From Bremia lactucae (lineage: Eukaryota > Oomycota > Peronosporomycetes > Peronosporales > Peronosporaceae), in assembly GCF_004359215.1 (NCBI RefSeq), contig NC_090615.1:578082-640859 (forward strand): a stretch of 62,778 bases of DNA, written 5' to 3'. The position numbers and the translations under genes were made by a program. Positions 51,152-61,293 of this stretch are shown piece by piece (position 1 is the stretch's first letter; each line of letters begins with the position of its first letter). The notes under the pieces were generated by a model. The model made no database searches and was not told where the DNA came from. It saw only the letters and a list, made by a program, of their open reading frames with translations.

Positions 51152-52450
51152 TTAAAAGTGCTTGCGCCGAGACAGGCGGTCGTGCCGTATTGCTGCATCC
51201 GCACAAGAATGTCCAGCTGGCCCTCTAAACGAGGTTGCTGACGCTCCAGCGTCGAAAGACTGTCCCGAGCCGCTTTCAAAAGAGCTCTCAACCCGAGCAA
51301 GGACCTCACGAAGAAGCTGCACCTCGTGACTTAGAGCATCAAATGCTTTCGCCAAATTTTTGGCCTCTCCCGCGCTGCTATAGCGCGGGCGAACCTTCAA
51401 TTTCACGTGGAGAAACTTTCAAAGCGACGTCGTCGTAAGAGTCAATACCAGTATCTGGTGAAGCGGCTAGGGCACCCCTCTTCTGAAAATTCGTGGTAAT
51501 TTGAGGTACTCCTTTGGCAAGATTGCCCGTACGTCGTTGACGTGTTTGAGCGCCAAGCTAAGGGTCAACTCGCGTCAAACGACGCTTTCCAGCACTGGAC
51601 GAGGGATTAGGTGGATCTCTAGCCTCAGTGTGGCTTCGATTCATGGTTGTCCGATCAACCGAAGCACTGAAATATCGGCGAGGCCTTTCTTCATTTTGTG
51701 GCATAAATGCTAAACGCAACTGGCCTTTGGCCTAATCTCTTGGCGAAATCAAAGCGAAGCTTCCGTTCCAGACAAACATCAGCCACACCCGCAGAATCTC
51801 CAATATTCCGAAAATTACGGAGGCGACGGGCTCGGTGGACTCAGTTCTCAGATGAGACTTCGTTTTCACTCCTTGCATCGTTTGAAAACAAAACGATCGG
51901 AATTTGCCTCATTGAGGCCACCGAATCCTCACAGGCTTGATCACGTAAACGCGTCAGATACTGACTTCGCGTCATAACCTTCGGCGAAAGGTATCGCTCA
52001 TGAAGAGCGTTGCGAGCAGCGATCGCTTCTGGCGTTCTTGCCGTTTAACCGGAGATCCAGATGGCCAAGCTGTGACCCGTGATGTCTTTAAGACGCTCGT
52101 CCGCACTAAGCGGAGTGAACCTATATTAACTCTGAGCCTTAGCTATTGCTATCTCGGCATCTCGACGACGAGCTTGTTCCTCTATGAGGATAATCCGCTC
52201 TTGTTCTTCATCGAGCGGATTTGTAATATTGTTGAACTCAGAGTCCTGTTTCCTGCTCAATGCAGCTAAAACATCAGCGGCTCCACGTTCTGGGAACGGG
52301 TTCGGGGCCAGCCGACGTTCATCCGGGAAAGAAGGCGTCTAAGAGCGACGCTATTTCTCCTCACCCTCTGATGGAGAGTGACTTTCAGAGTCCACAATTT
52401 CCTCATCGTCGAGGAAGAAGCTAAGAGTCTATGACTCACGCTTGATTATC
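51152..52450 (-). pseudogene. aORF-like antisense frame of family C
   Basis: Between pol and the 3' LTR the minus strand reads, from 52450 down: FFLDDEEIVDSESHSPSEG (acidic), ERGAADVLAALSRKQDSEFN, EEQERIILIEEQARRRDAEI (helical), ERYLSPKVMTRSQYLTRLRD, RRLRNFRNIGDS, and KAFDALSHEVQLLREVLARV (coiled coil, 51406-51152). Order (acidic, helical middle, coiled coil near the pol end) and position match the A and B frames. Sequence similarity to A is weak; RNFRNIG versus RNVKDIG is the best match. Several stops interrupt it. Confidence 0.55.
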
Positions 52451-52548
52451 ATTGGAAAAAGGAAAGGAAAGTCAACCGAACGGTTAACTGTTTAGGTTCC
52501 AACCTCAAAGAGGAAATGAAGCGATGTTGTCACTTGGTGTCAACAGTC

Positions 52549-52908
52549 TGATGGGGGGGGGCACATATCGGTTGGGGAACCGTTGTTGTGGCACATTTAC
52601 TTTATTAGTGAAATACCCTTTTATCCTATTCTAAAATAGTTAAATACTTCAAATCCCATTTATTTTACGTAACTAATGTTGTCGCCGCCAGATTTATATC
52701 TGGCGGCCGAAATTTATTTTAAATTTGCTAGAGTAAGGTTTAAGATTTAAATAATTAAATAAAGTGCAGTTGCCCTTTTGATCTTAAAGCGTTAAGTGCC
52801 TTCCTACGTCTCCTTGAGCTGTTAAAACTCAATAGTTCAATACAATTAGGTGACTCTCTGAGTCTGAAAGTCTTCCTCTGACTTTAGGAGCGAAGTTGCT
52901 CCGCTACA
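52549..52908 (+). repeat. 3' LTR of C2
   Basis: 360 bp, beginning tgatgggggg and ending ctccgctaca. A purine-rich run (aaagaggaaatgaag) lies about 30 bp before it. Confidence 0.8.
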
Positions 52909-53299
52909 CTAAGGGCTTTAGCTACCAACTGTAATTGAAGGGATTTAGCATTAAGAAAAAAGTAAAACTGTACTATAATAATAAGTTTCCTTCGTAACGA
53001 TCTTCTATCTACTACTGAACCTTTTTTATTAATATCCAACTAAGTATAGCGCCTCCTTTCGCACCGCAAAATCGTATCTTAAAACGATTGGGGGGTTGAT
53101 TTAGACGTAGGTCAACGAATCATAAAGCTAATGTTTTATTTCATCAATAATACCAAATTTGGTATTATTGGAACTATGTAAGTCAAAATTAGTGAAGATA
53201 ATAATTTTGCACTTCTTTGTTTTTTTTCTTTCATAGGAAATAATATTTATTACTCCTCTTTAAAGAAATAATACTTATGTAACGTGACACCCCGTTTTA
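52909..53299 (-). repeat. Family B LTR, right part, split by C2
   Basis: It continues the LTR broken at 45469 (taagggctttagctacc...) to a decayed end (ccccgtttta), and is followed by a C-rich polypurine complement. Together the two parts give a B LTR of about 490 bp. Confidence 0.8.
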
Positions 53300-53402
53300 T
53301 AACCCTCCCCCTTAACCAACAGTCACCATAGTGATTGATGAAAAGTGACGGAAAATATAACTAAGTCTTTTCATGTAATTAACATCATTGGTTTTAGCCA
53401 AA

Positions 53403-53502
53403 ATACCGATTTTATTCGCATTATAATTTTATCTAAATACCGATTTTATTTGCATTATGATTTTAATCAATATACCGATTGTATTTGCATTCTCGATTTT
53501 TG
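53403..53502. repeat. Three tandem 35-bp units before the B aORF start
   Basis: The unit ataccgattttatttgcatt occurs three times at about 35-bp spacing, just upstream of the ATG at 53515. It may affect transcription of the antisense frame or be only a slippage product. Confidence 0.7.
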
Positions 53503-53514
53503 ACCAGAATCAAG

Positions 53515-53664
53515 ATGGCAACAAAAAGGTATGTGCGCGTGGGCCGCGCGGCCGCTAAGCTGGCAGCTGCATGTATCAGTGAAGCTGTTAGTAAGGCAAA
53601 TATTTCAGTAGACGCTAATGAGTTTACTGCGGTGGATATGTCACCTCCTACTCCCATTGGATGA
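53515..53664 (+). pseudogene. aORF N-terminus of a family B copy
   Basis: ATG 53515 opens MATKRYVRVGRAAAKLAAA, then SKANISVDANEFTAVDMSP, ending at TGA after PPTPIG. It lies 216 bp inside the inverted B LTR, as the start of the antisense frame should. The copy at 15960-16137 is related and goes further (GDDYNMSP), so this stop is secondary. Family A LTR sequence cuts the element at about 53716. Confidence 0.65.
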
Positions 53665-53715
53665 TGCTGGAGTATGTCATCTGTTCATGACATTGCAGAT
53701 GACGGGGACAAGTCA

Positions 53716-54184
53716 TGGCACGGGGCACTACGACTTGTACTGCTTCAGTACAAGTCCAATTCGCACTGCTTCAGTTGCGAATGGTGTCTTACGTCACTTC
53801 ACGTACACTTAGTACGAGCAGAGGACGACTTCATTTTAAGACAACTACCTTAAAGAGGATTAAATGAAAACTGTATCAATATAATTAAGTTTCTCTTCTT
53901 TCTATCTCTCAATGCTAACTCAAATATAAACTAATACTAAGCATGCAATTGAATTCTTATCTTATCTTATCTTATCTTATCTTATCTGTCTCTCTCTTTT
54001 GTTTACATCTACAGCTGATTAATCTGCGGGATAAATAGATATAATGGCCTATACATATTCATGGATAATATTTCTGAACATTACTATATAAAGTAATATT
54101 CTCCAAATATTATCTACCTCTCAGATAATATATTTATTTACAATCTTTAAGTGTTAATTTCATGTAACGATACACCCCGTTACA
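53716..54184 (-). repeat. Family A LTR, truncated
   Basis: It starts cacggggcactac (first bases lost) and ends CCCCGTTACA. It carries a (cttat)n microsatellite at about 53955-53990, longer than in the other copies. Its right end abuts RNase H of A6. Confidence 0.8.
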
Positions 54185-54475
54185 AATCGCGTCAGCTGCA
54201 ACCAGCTATACGCAATTATCTAGAGCATGACAAGCGACTCCTTGCCATGAAATATGCACTGGCTAAGTTATGAGTCTATCTCCTCGGAGATATACCGTTC
54301 ATCGTATTTATGGACCATGCGTCATTACGCACGGCGGCAAATAGCCCACACCTCTCGCAAAGAATGGCGGGGTGGCTATCCTTCTTCGCGGAGTCTAATT
54401 TCTCCGCTAAATATAAATTAGGATTTTTTTCTCGTCGCTGATGCGTTATCACGCCGACCCGATTTCAAGTCGGCT
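54185..54475 (+). pseudogene. Gypsy A6 RNase H remnant
   Basis: It encodes ASRQLQPAIRNYLEHDKRLL, then AMKYALAKL, MDHASLRTAANSPHLSQRMA and WLSFFAE. A stop after AKL and a frameshift near 54425 break it. Confidence 0.75.
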
Positions 54476-55440
54476 GTGCACTTCAACAGTGAAACTAATT
54501 CCACAATTGCAACACTCACTACGATTGTTCCTTCATCAACTTTTATAGATGTCATAAAAAAAGCATACACAGATAATAAAGACCTCCTACGTTCAATGGA
54601 TCATTTAATGAATCCATCCGATAAATCTTTTAAAGATTTCCTGGCTTTATATCGATCGTCATCCGATCGATACACAACACGTAGCGGCTTATTGTATTAC
54701 ACAGCCGTTACCGGCGACACCCCACGTGTCGTCGTCCCAACTCACAATGATTTGCGCTCGCGCATCATGTATGGGTGTCACGATGCTCCAACAAGTGGAT
54801 AATGTGGACGTGAGAAGACCTACCTCACAATAAGTCGCGACTTTTACTTGTCCTGCTAGTATCAGTTCGTGTGCAAGTACATTCGTGCTTGCGAGGTATG
54901 TCAACGGGTGAAGCCTAGCCCTTCATTCCGTGCACCTCATCAACCTCTACCACTTCCGGCAGAATGTTGGCAGTCCGTATCGATGGAATTCATCTTATAT
55001 TTCCCGAAGACGATCACAAAACAATGGAATCCTTGTTTGTCGACAGATTCAGCAAGATGGTACATCTTGCTGCAGTACCAGAGTCGATTACGGCTCCGAT
55101 TTGTGCCCGTTTCTTTATTGACACGGTATTCAAACTCCACGGTTTACCCCACAAACTGGTCTTGGATAGATATCCACGGTTTACAACGGAGGTTTGGCAA
55201 TCCGTTTCCCGATCTCTCGGAACACGGCTGACTATGTCAACTTCTGATCATCCAGAGATAGATGGTTAGACGGAACGCGTAAATCGCGTCCTCGAAGAGA
55301 TACTTCGAGGTTACGTCCAATCGTATCCGAATTGGAGCGAGTTTTACCGATGGTCGATTTCGCCATAAATAATTCGGTGCATGCGTCTACAACGCATGCA
55401 CCGTTCTTCGTGAATGGCTTACGCCATCCTCGCATACCCA
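54476..55440 (+). pseudogene. Gypsy A6 integrase
   Basis: Frame 54476-54802 has RSSSDRYTTRSGLLYYTAVT and the first zinc His region, ending where HRGREKTY should follow. Then come CEVCQRVKPSPSFRAP, MEFILYFPED (first Asp now Glu), FSKMVHLAAVPESITAP, LVLDRYPRFTTEVW, and a stop replacing Gln before TERVNRV. The end FAINNSVHASTTHAPFFVNG is well kept. Confidence 0.8.
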
Positions 55441-55785
55441 CCCAATTAACGGGGTCCTCTAGTTTAAGTAAGGGGGGTGGACTTGCACGAGCAAAACCAT
55501 TTCGGGCCCATGCTCATCACGCGTCAAAGTTACCAGCGATGCGAATGATGTCGATGTCGAAGCAATCGACATCAATGTTGAAAAAAATCTTATACAGTGC
55601 GTACAAAGTGCAGTGAAAAAGACAAAACAAATGAGTCAGCACAGGAATTTCTGCTGGCTCGAGAATTAATAATACGTTTCGTACAGAATTCCATTGCAAA
55701 CGCAGTGGACCGACAGAAACGGAATGCAGACAAACACGGAAGAGCAAGTGTTCTTTCATTTAAAATCAATGACCTAGTACTACTC
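55441..55785 (+). pseudogene. Gypsy A6 charged linker
   Basis: Pieces read SSLSKGGGLARAKPFRAHAH and FVQNSIANAVDRQKRNADKH, with frameshifts. It is homologous to 841-1202. Confidence 0.6.
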
Positions 55786-56451
55786 TGTTATCGGCCTCTC
55801 ATCACATGTCTTAGTACTTACAATAGTACATATCTCAAAGGTGCTGGGCACCGAAGGTGAGAGGGAGGGAAGCGGGACATGTCTCTACAGGGTAGGACAT
55901 GGGAGCCAGGGCTAAAGGTAGCCAGTTGTGCTCTAGATGAAGTGATGACGCCGCATCGTCATTACTCATCTTCCTAGAAACCATCTGGCGACAATGCATC
56001 GTCGACATGAGAGTTTCAAGTTCAAGTTCAAAGCTTCCCAGTCGAAGTCAAGATTTTCATTCAAGTACAGAATGATGGTTCCTGCTTGGGAGCTACACTG
56101 GTGACGCGTCCAACGTGTCTCTACCGGTTGAAGTAAGTGGCGTGAGCCAGTCACTTTTCGGACGGAATTTTCCACAGGACTTTAAGTTCAAGGTCCTATG
56201 GGTTGAACCTCATTGTACGTAAGGTTTTATATATCAGTTCGTAGGTTTAATGCATGCATGTGTAGGTTTTACTTGTAAAACCTCTAGGAGCCCTTGAGGC
56301 TAATTAGGAGTAGCGACAGGAACCATGATAGCTTTTCAATTCAGTTGTCATTTTACCTCCAACCTCGCAAGCGCCCTCCAACGTTTCCTCGCCACGGTTC
56401 AGTCTTCTCTTGTAGTAGGCTGAACAAGGGACTTGGCCTAGTCCCATTTCA
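55786..56451. repeat. Solo LTR (Copia-like) with 5-bp target duplication TACTC
   Basis: The 666-bp insertion begins TGTTATCGG and ends CCATTTCA, flanked by TACTC (55781-55785 and 56452-56456). The uninterrupted site is seen in A1 (gctactctctacgg). TG...CA ends plus a 5-bp duplication indicate an LTR. It lacks internal coding sequence. Confidence 0.85.
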
Positions 56452-57304
56452 TACTCTCTACGGTAAACTTACCTAAGCGTGTTGTCACTAATGTGGGTAG
56501 CAGTAAACTTTTACCCATGTTCATTGGGCCTTTCCGTGTACTGCATCGCAGAGGCAATGCGTACACAATAGAACTGCCACGTACGATGCGAACACATCCT
56601 ACGTTTTACGTTGGTCGGCTCCGCCCGTACCATCAGTACGCGGCTTCTTCCGAGGAGAGATCTGACCCACCCTTTTCAAGGATCCCTAAAATATTCTTGT
56701 GATCGCAAACCAGATTCTCATCTTGAACCTGAAGTTTCTCATGCCGGTTCCGAATATCCTCGAAACTGCGATGAGCTGACAACAGCTCATCGCGAACAGC
56801 GTGATATTTCCGTTCGTACTCCAATATGTAATACGCACTCTTCGAACGGTCTTACAACCGCTCGATATGGTGAGCCTGCACCGTCTGCTCCAACGAGCGA
56901 CGCTTGCCGCGCTGGTGGTCAAGTCCCTCCTCCAAATCATAAAGGAAATGATCGATTTTGTCGATCCTCGACATTAGATCCGACACACGGTTCGGATCTA
57001 ACTTTTCCTACTCCACTAGAACCATTCGTGTATTCCCACGCCTTCTCCACCACAACATTCGTGTATTCCCACGGTCACATTAACGTTTCTTTGTGGAACG
57101 TATCCAGAACCATCGTGATGTGAAGAGGCAGCGAATGAGTTGTCTTGTTCGCTTGCGCGGTTATCCACCATCACGTGACAGCTGGGAGCCTCGTTCCCAG
57201 CTGATTGCTGACGTTGAGGGCCTCGTCCGTCATTTTGACGAGACCCATCCGATAGAACAGAAGGTTTATCATCAAACACGCGCCCCGCTGGCGCTTGTAG
57301 ATTG
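56452..57304 (+). pseudogene. Gypsy A6 SH3-like fold and chromodomain
   Basis: The SH3 part (56493-56702) has MFIGPFRVLHRRGNAYTIEL and HPTFYVGRLRPYHQ. The linker continues in another frame (56611-57123). The chromodomain is in frame 57093-57305: MERIQNHRDVKRQRMS, LVRLRGYPPSRDSWEPRSQL and IADVEGLVRHFDETHP, ending LALVD. A duplicated piece near 57010-57080 (cgtgtattcccac twice) disrupts the join. Confidence 0.8.
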
Positions 57305-58364
57305 ATTACAAAACTTTAATCGTATCGCGCATCTGGATAGAAATTCGAGCACATCCCCAGGACGAAGAAAGGGAATAGACATTCCCTTTTGCTCTCTTTG
57401 TGTTGTTAACACAACACGGACAGGGATCACCCCACGTGATGCATAGAAGCCGTCCCTCACGTGACAACCGATGAAATTTTTACTTTGCACAGGTCAGAGT
57501 TCGCTTCTCAAATTTAAAGCGAATCGCGTTAAATCTTTGAAGCCAGGCTTCGCGTCCAATGTCTTTGACATTGCGAATGAACGCGCTCCAGGCTTGCATG
57601 CGGACTTTATCTCGCTAATTTGTTGTCTCTAAACCATCGATGCTCGAAAAAACATCGAGATAAAAATCCTTTTCGGCGCGAAAGTTCTTCGCGCTGGGAT
57701 CAAGGCCATGCAGCTTTGTCTCAAAGAATAAGGGATATTTATTGTAAGGAGTACTCTCTCCAGACAAGCTATTAATCTGCTGTTCGACCAAAAACCACGG
57801 CTTCTTCTTATGGGCAAGACGACACATTTTAGTGTCTACAATCCCCTGAGTGGTATACACTTAAGCAGAGGTACCAGAAAACCTTTTATTAAGATGGCTT
57901 ACGCCATCGTCATCACCGCGCACAGAAATATGTGCGGGTGACGGCACGGGAGACGGTGCTGGCGATGAGGAATCATCCTCATCGGCGGAACCGAACGTGC
58001 TAAAGGAATGCTACCAGCACGTCTACTCGAATGAGCCCCCTCATTCGAAGGATCATTGTTAGCCGCCTGACGATAATCAGGCGACTGTTCTGTTCTCCCC
58101 AATTCGGCCATTTCGTCCGACTCGCATTCGTAGTTTACCTCCAAAGAGGGGTCGTAATCACGTGGTGAATCACCACGTGCACTCGCAACATCTAGTGTTG
58201 TGCGATTGAAGATACTACGGCAGACGTTCCGTCTGCCGCAAGAGATAACAGTGCGTCACCCGCGGCTGCATGAATCGCAGCCGAAGGTGCCGCACAATTC
58301 GCATACCGCATGGACTATTTAACCATGCGATAGAATTAAAAATGATGGTTCTGACCAATTAACA
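56633..58364 (-). pseudogene. aORF copy A6
   Basis: ATG 58364 opens MLIGQNHHF, then stops. Later pieces are EVNYECESDEMAELGRTEQS (58144 on), RRSRGFWSNSRLIACLERV in a shifted frame, the central block from about 57600 (partly deleted) and SDGSRQNDGRGPQRQQSAGN with VDNRASEQDNSFAASSHHDG (57279-57016). MEYERKYHAVRDELLSAHRS and FEDIRNRHEKLQVQDENLV follow (56824-56633). Order is as in A1 and A5. Confidence 0.65.
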
Positions 58365-58439
58365 TCGTTTTTAAGAAAGTGGTCTTATAGTGACCACTCT
58401 TCCAATGACAGTCAGAACGTTTGTCGTTTAAGGGAGGGG

Positions 58440-58743
58440 TGATGGTGCATCGTTACATGAAATTAACAATTAAAGGCAGTTAGTTATATTTGGGAATATT
58501 ACTTCACATGGAAATATTCCAAAAGCTTATCCATTGGTAGATATAGATTGTTATATCTACTTTCTCCGCGGTCCAGTCAGCGCTGGACGCGCGTAAAGAG
58601 AAAGATAGATAATACTTTATTACATGCTTTGCACTAGTTTATAATCAAGTTAGTATGAAGTAGATAGATAAGAGGAACTAAATTAATTAACAGTCAACCC
58701 ACTTTAAAGCAAGTGTATTAAAAGAGAGAGATCAATAGCTGTT
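58440..58743 (+). repeat. Partial family A LTR (3' LTR of A6)
   Basis: It starts tggtgcatcgttacatg after the polypurine run gggaggggtga; the TAACGGGG part of the end is lost. It belongs to the same subtype as 5720-5897 (ggtccagtcagcgctggac palindrome). Its right end is cut by the next LTR. Confidence 0.7.
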
Positions 58744-58744
58744 T

Positions 58745-59380
58745 TGTAACGGGGCACTACGACTTGTACTGCTTCAGTACAAGTCCACTTGGCACTGCTT
58801 CAGTTTCGAGTGGTGCCTTACGTTATTTCACGTACACTAGTAGAATTGAACTCGTATTTTTGCCGTGAAAAGGCGAGCAGAGGACGACTCCATTTTAAGA
58901 CAACTACCTTAAAGAGGATTAAATGAAGACTGTATCAATATAATAAAGTTTCTCTTCTTTTTATCTCTCAATGCTAACTCAAATATAAACTAATATCAAG
59001 CATGCAATTGAATTCTTATCTTATCTTATCTGTCTCTCTCTTTTGTTTACATCTACAGCTGATTAGTCTGCGGAATAAATAGATATAATGGCCTATACCT
59101 ATTCATGGATAAGATTTCTGAACATTACTATATAAAGTAATATTCTCCAAATATTATCTGCCTTTTAGTAGATAATATTTGGAGAGTATTACTTTAAATT
59201 ATAATGTTCAGATTCTTATCCATTACATCACATCTCTTTTAAACGAGTGATTGTCGTTTAAGGAAGATGTGATGTAACGGGGTGTATCGTTACATGAAAT
59301 TTTTTTTAACAATCTTTAAGTGTTAATTTCACGTAACGATACACCCCGATACATCACAATCCTCTTAAACGACAATCACT
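58745..59380 (-). repeat. Rearranged family A LTR of A7 with nested inverted repeats
   Basis: 58745-59168 is LTR in minus orientation, with a 38-bp insertion near 58835-58870. Then 59169-59221 folds back on the LTR, 59222-59281 is a palindrome containing the polypurine/LTR junction (tacatcacatct / agatgtgatgta), and 59273-59356 holds the LTR end twice in inverse order. Confidence 0.75.
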
Positions 59381-59432
59381 CCGACTGTCATTGGATGGAG
59401 TGGTCACTATGTGACCATTTAATTTTAAAGTG

Positions 59433-60660
59433 ATGTTGATTGGTCAGAGCCATCATTGTAAATTCCATTGCATAAAGATCAGACTGATGCGAGGTGTTAA
59501 TTGCGCTGAGCCTTCGGCTGCGGTTCGTGCAGCCGCGGGTGACGCACTGTTATCTATTGCGGCAGATGAAACGTCTACCGTAGTATCTTCTTTTCGCGCA
59601 ACACTAGATGTTGCCGGTGCACGTGGTGATTCACCACGTGAATACGACCCCTCTTTGGAGGTCGACTCGGACGAAATGGCCGACTCGGGGAGAATAGAAC
59701 AGTCGCCTGATAGACGTCAGGCGGCTGACTATGAACCTTTGAAAAACGACTACGAATGCGAATCGGACGAAATGGCCGACTCGGGGAGAATAGAACAGTC
59801 GCCTGATAGACGTTAGGCGGCTGACTATGAACCTTTGAAAATGAAAAAGGGCTCATTCTGATAGACGAGTTACTAGTCTATTTGGATCCGACATTGAGCA
59901 TGATCCCTCATCGCCCGTTCCGTCTCCCGTACGGTCACCTGCATGTGTTTCTGTGCAAGGTGATGACGATAGCGTAAGCTATCGTAAGAAAAGTTCTTGT
60001 GGTACCCCGGCTTCAGTGGGTTCTACTTAGGGGAATGAAGACAGTAAAATGTCTCATCTTGCTCCTGAAAAGAAGCCGTGGCTTTTGCCAGAACGGCTAA
60101 TCAATAGCTTGTCTGGAGAAACTACTCCTCACAATGCGTATCGTTTATTTATTGCGACAAGCAACATGGCCTTGATCCCAGCGCGAAGAAATTTTGCGCT
60201 GAGGAAGAATTTTATCTCGAATGTTTTCTTAAGCATCGATGGTTTAGTGGCAACAATAAGCGAGATATAGTCTCGCTTATGCAATCCTGGAGCGCGTTCA
60301 TTCGCAATGTCAAAGACATTGGACGCGAAGCCTGGCTTCAAAGTCTTAACGCGAATCGTGTTAAGTTTGTAAAACGAACTCCAACCGGTGCAAAGTATAA
60401 ATTTCATCGGTCGTCACGTAAGGCTGGGCTTCCACGCCTTACGTGGGGTGATCCCTGTCCGTGTTGTGTAGACAACTCGAAGAAGGTAAAAGGGGATGTC
60501 TAATTCCTTTCTTTGCCCTGGGGAAGGGCTCGCATTTCTATAGAGATGCGGGATGCGATTTACGTTTTGCAATCGATTTACATGCGCCAGGGGCGCGTGT
60601 ATTCCGATGGGCCTTCTGAACCATCGGATGGGTCTCGTCAGTATGACAAGACCTTAACCA
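59433..60660 (+). pseudogene. aORF copy A7, N-terminal and central parts
   Basis: ATG 59433 opens MLIGQSHHCKFHCIK, then PSAAVRAAAGDALLSIAAD and EYDPSLEVDSDEMADSGRIE. A 93-bp unit with ECESDEMADSGRIEQSPDRR is duplicated (59649-59838). Then LAPEKKPWLLPERLINSLSG (60049 on), AFIRNVKDIGREAWLQ and TWGDPCPCCVDNSKKVKGDV (60279-60503, the cleanest central block) and PWGRARISIEMRDAIYVLQS. TGG here stands where other copies have TAG, so the frame was once open across this point. Confidence 0.75.
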
Positions 60661-60689
60661 GCGGGGAACGAGGATCCCAGCTGTCATGT

Positions 60690-61040
60690 GAACTCAGTAA
60701 TGACCTTGCCTCATCGTAAGCTCAAGGTTAGCATTCTTAAGTCACGTACCTCGTTGCCAACTTCGCCGGCGGGGCGACGGCAGCCTTTTTGGTGCGTTTC
60801 GAGGCGGGAATGGTCTGTCTTGATCTGAAATCGCCAAGATGGGCGATTGCATCAAGCTTTACTGGGTGTGATTTCCCCTGAGCACATCAGAAATCGTGTT
60901 TTCGCTATGCGATGTTAGGTGTACCGTTTTAAACAGGTGAAAAGAGCCAAGAGCTCCCGCGCTTCTACGTAATTTTCGCTATATTTGTGTAAATAATTGG
61001 CGAGACCCAACCACTTACGCAAAACCTTTTGGTTTTTTTG
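60690..61040 (-). mobile_element. Inserted pol fragment of a family C-like element
   Basis: On the minus strand gcgtaagtggttgggtctcg and following bases match the RT thumb region of C2 (49222-49290): LRKWLGLANYLHKYSENY. It continues into unrelated-looking sequence with ELLALFTCLKRY. It separates the two aORF parts of A7. Confidence 0.6.
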
Positions 61041-61246
61041 TGCGGCGTGTGTGTCACGGTGGTTGCCAACGGCCGTGATCTACGAGCTTGTAGTGGTGTG
61101 ATGATTATAACCAACCGAATGTGCGCGTTCAAAGTCGAGCGTCACAGTAATGGCCTCCGACAGTGTGTTCTTCGCAGCTCCAAATCATAAACCATCTGGT
61201 CAATAGGATTTTCTACTGACGCTGCTGCTCAGAATATTTAAAGCAG
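61041..61246. other. Unassigned spacer
   Basis: No coding or repeat signal is recognised between the RT fragment and the tRNA remnant. Confidence 0.35.
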
Positions 61247-61293
61247 TGCTCCCTGCCAGGATCGAAATGGCGACCTTCAGATTATGAGACTGA
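61247..61293 (-). pseudogene. 3' half of a tRNA-Met (CAT)
   Basis: On the minus strand it reads CTCATAA (anticodon loop), AGGTC, GCCATTTCGATCCTGGC (T-arm) and AGGGAGCA (acceptor end with discriminator A). The 5' half is absent; family A integrase sequence starts at 61294. No CCA is encoded. Confidence 0.7.

Larger units (their letters stand above)
45470..52908 (+). mobile_element. Ty3/Gypsy family C element C2, near full length, nested in a B LTR
   Basis: The 7439-bp element has TG...CA ends and a 5-bp target duplication CTAAG (45465-45469 and 52909-52913). The order is 5' LTR (45470-45954), PBS-like TGGTAGCAC (45957), gag, protease, RT, RNase H, integrase, SH3-like fold, an antisense frame, polypurine-like run and 3' LTR (52549-52908). 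Several frameshifts and stops show that it is inactive. Confidence 0.9.
54185..58743 (+). mobile_element. Family A copy A6, 5'-truncated
   Basis: The order is RNase H remnant, integrase, linker, SH3 fold, chromodomain, aORF on the minus strand and a partial 3' LTR (58440-58743). A 666-bp Copia-like solo LTR interrupts it at 55786. The 5' half is missing where an inverted LTR abuts at 54184. Confidence 0.85.
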
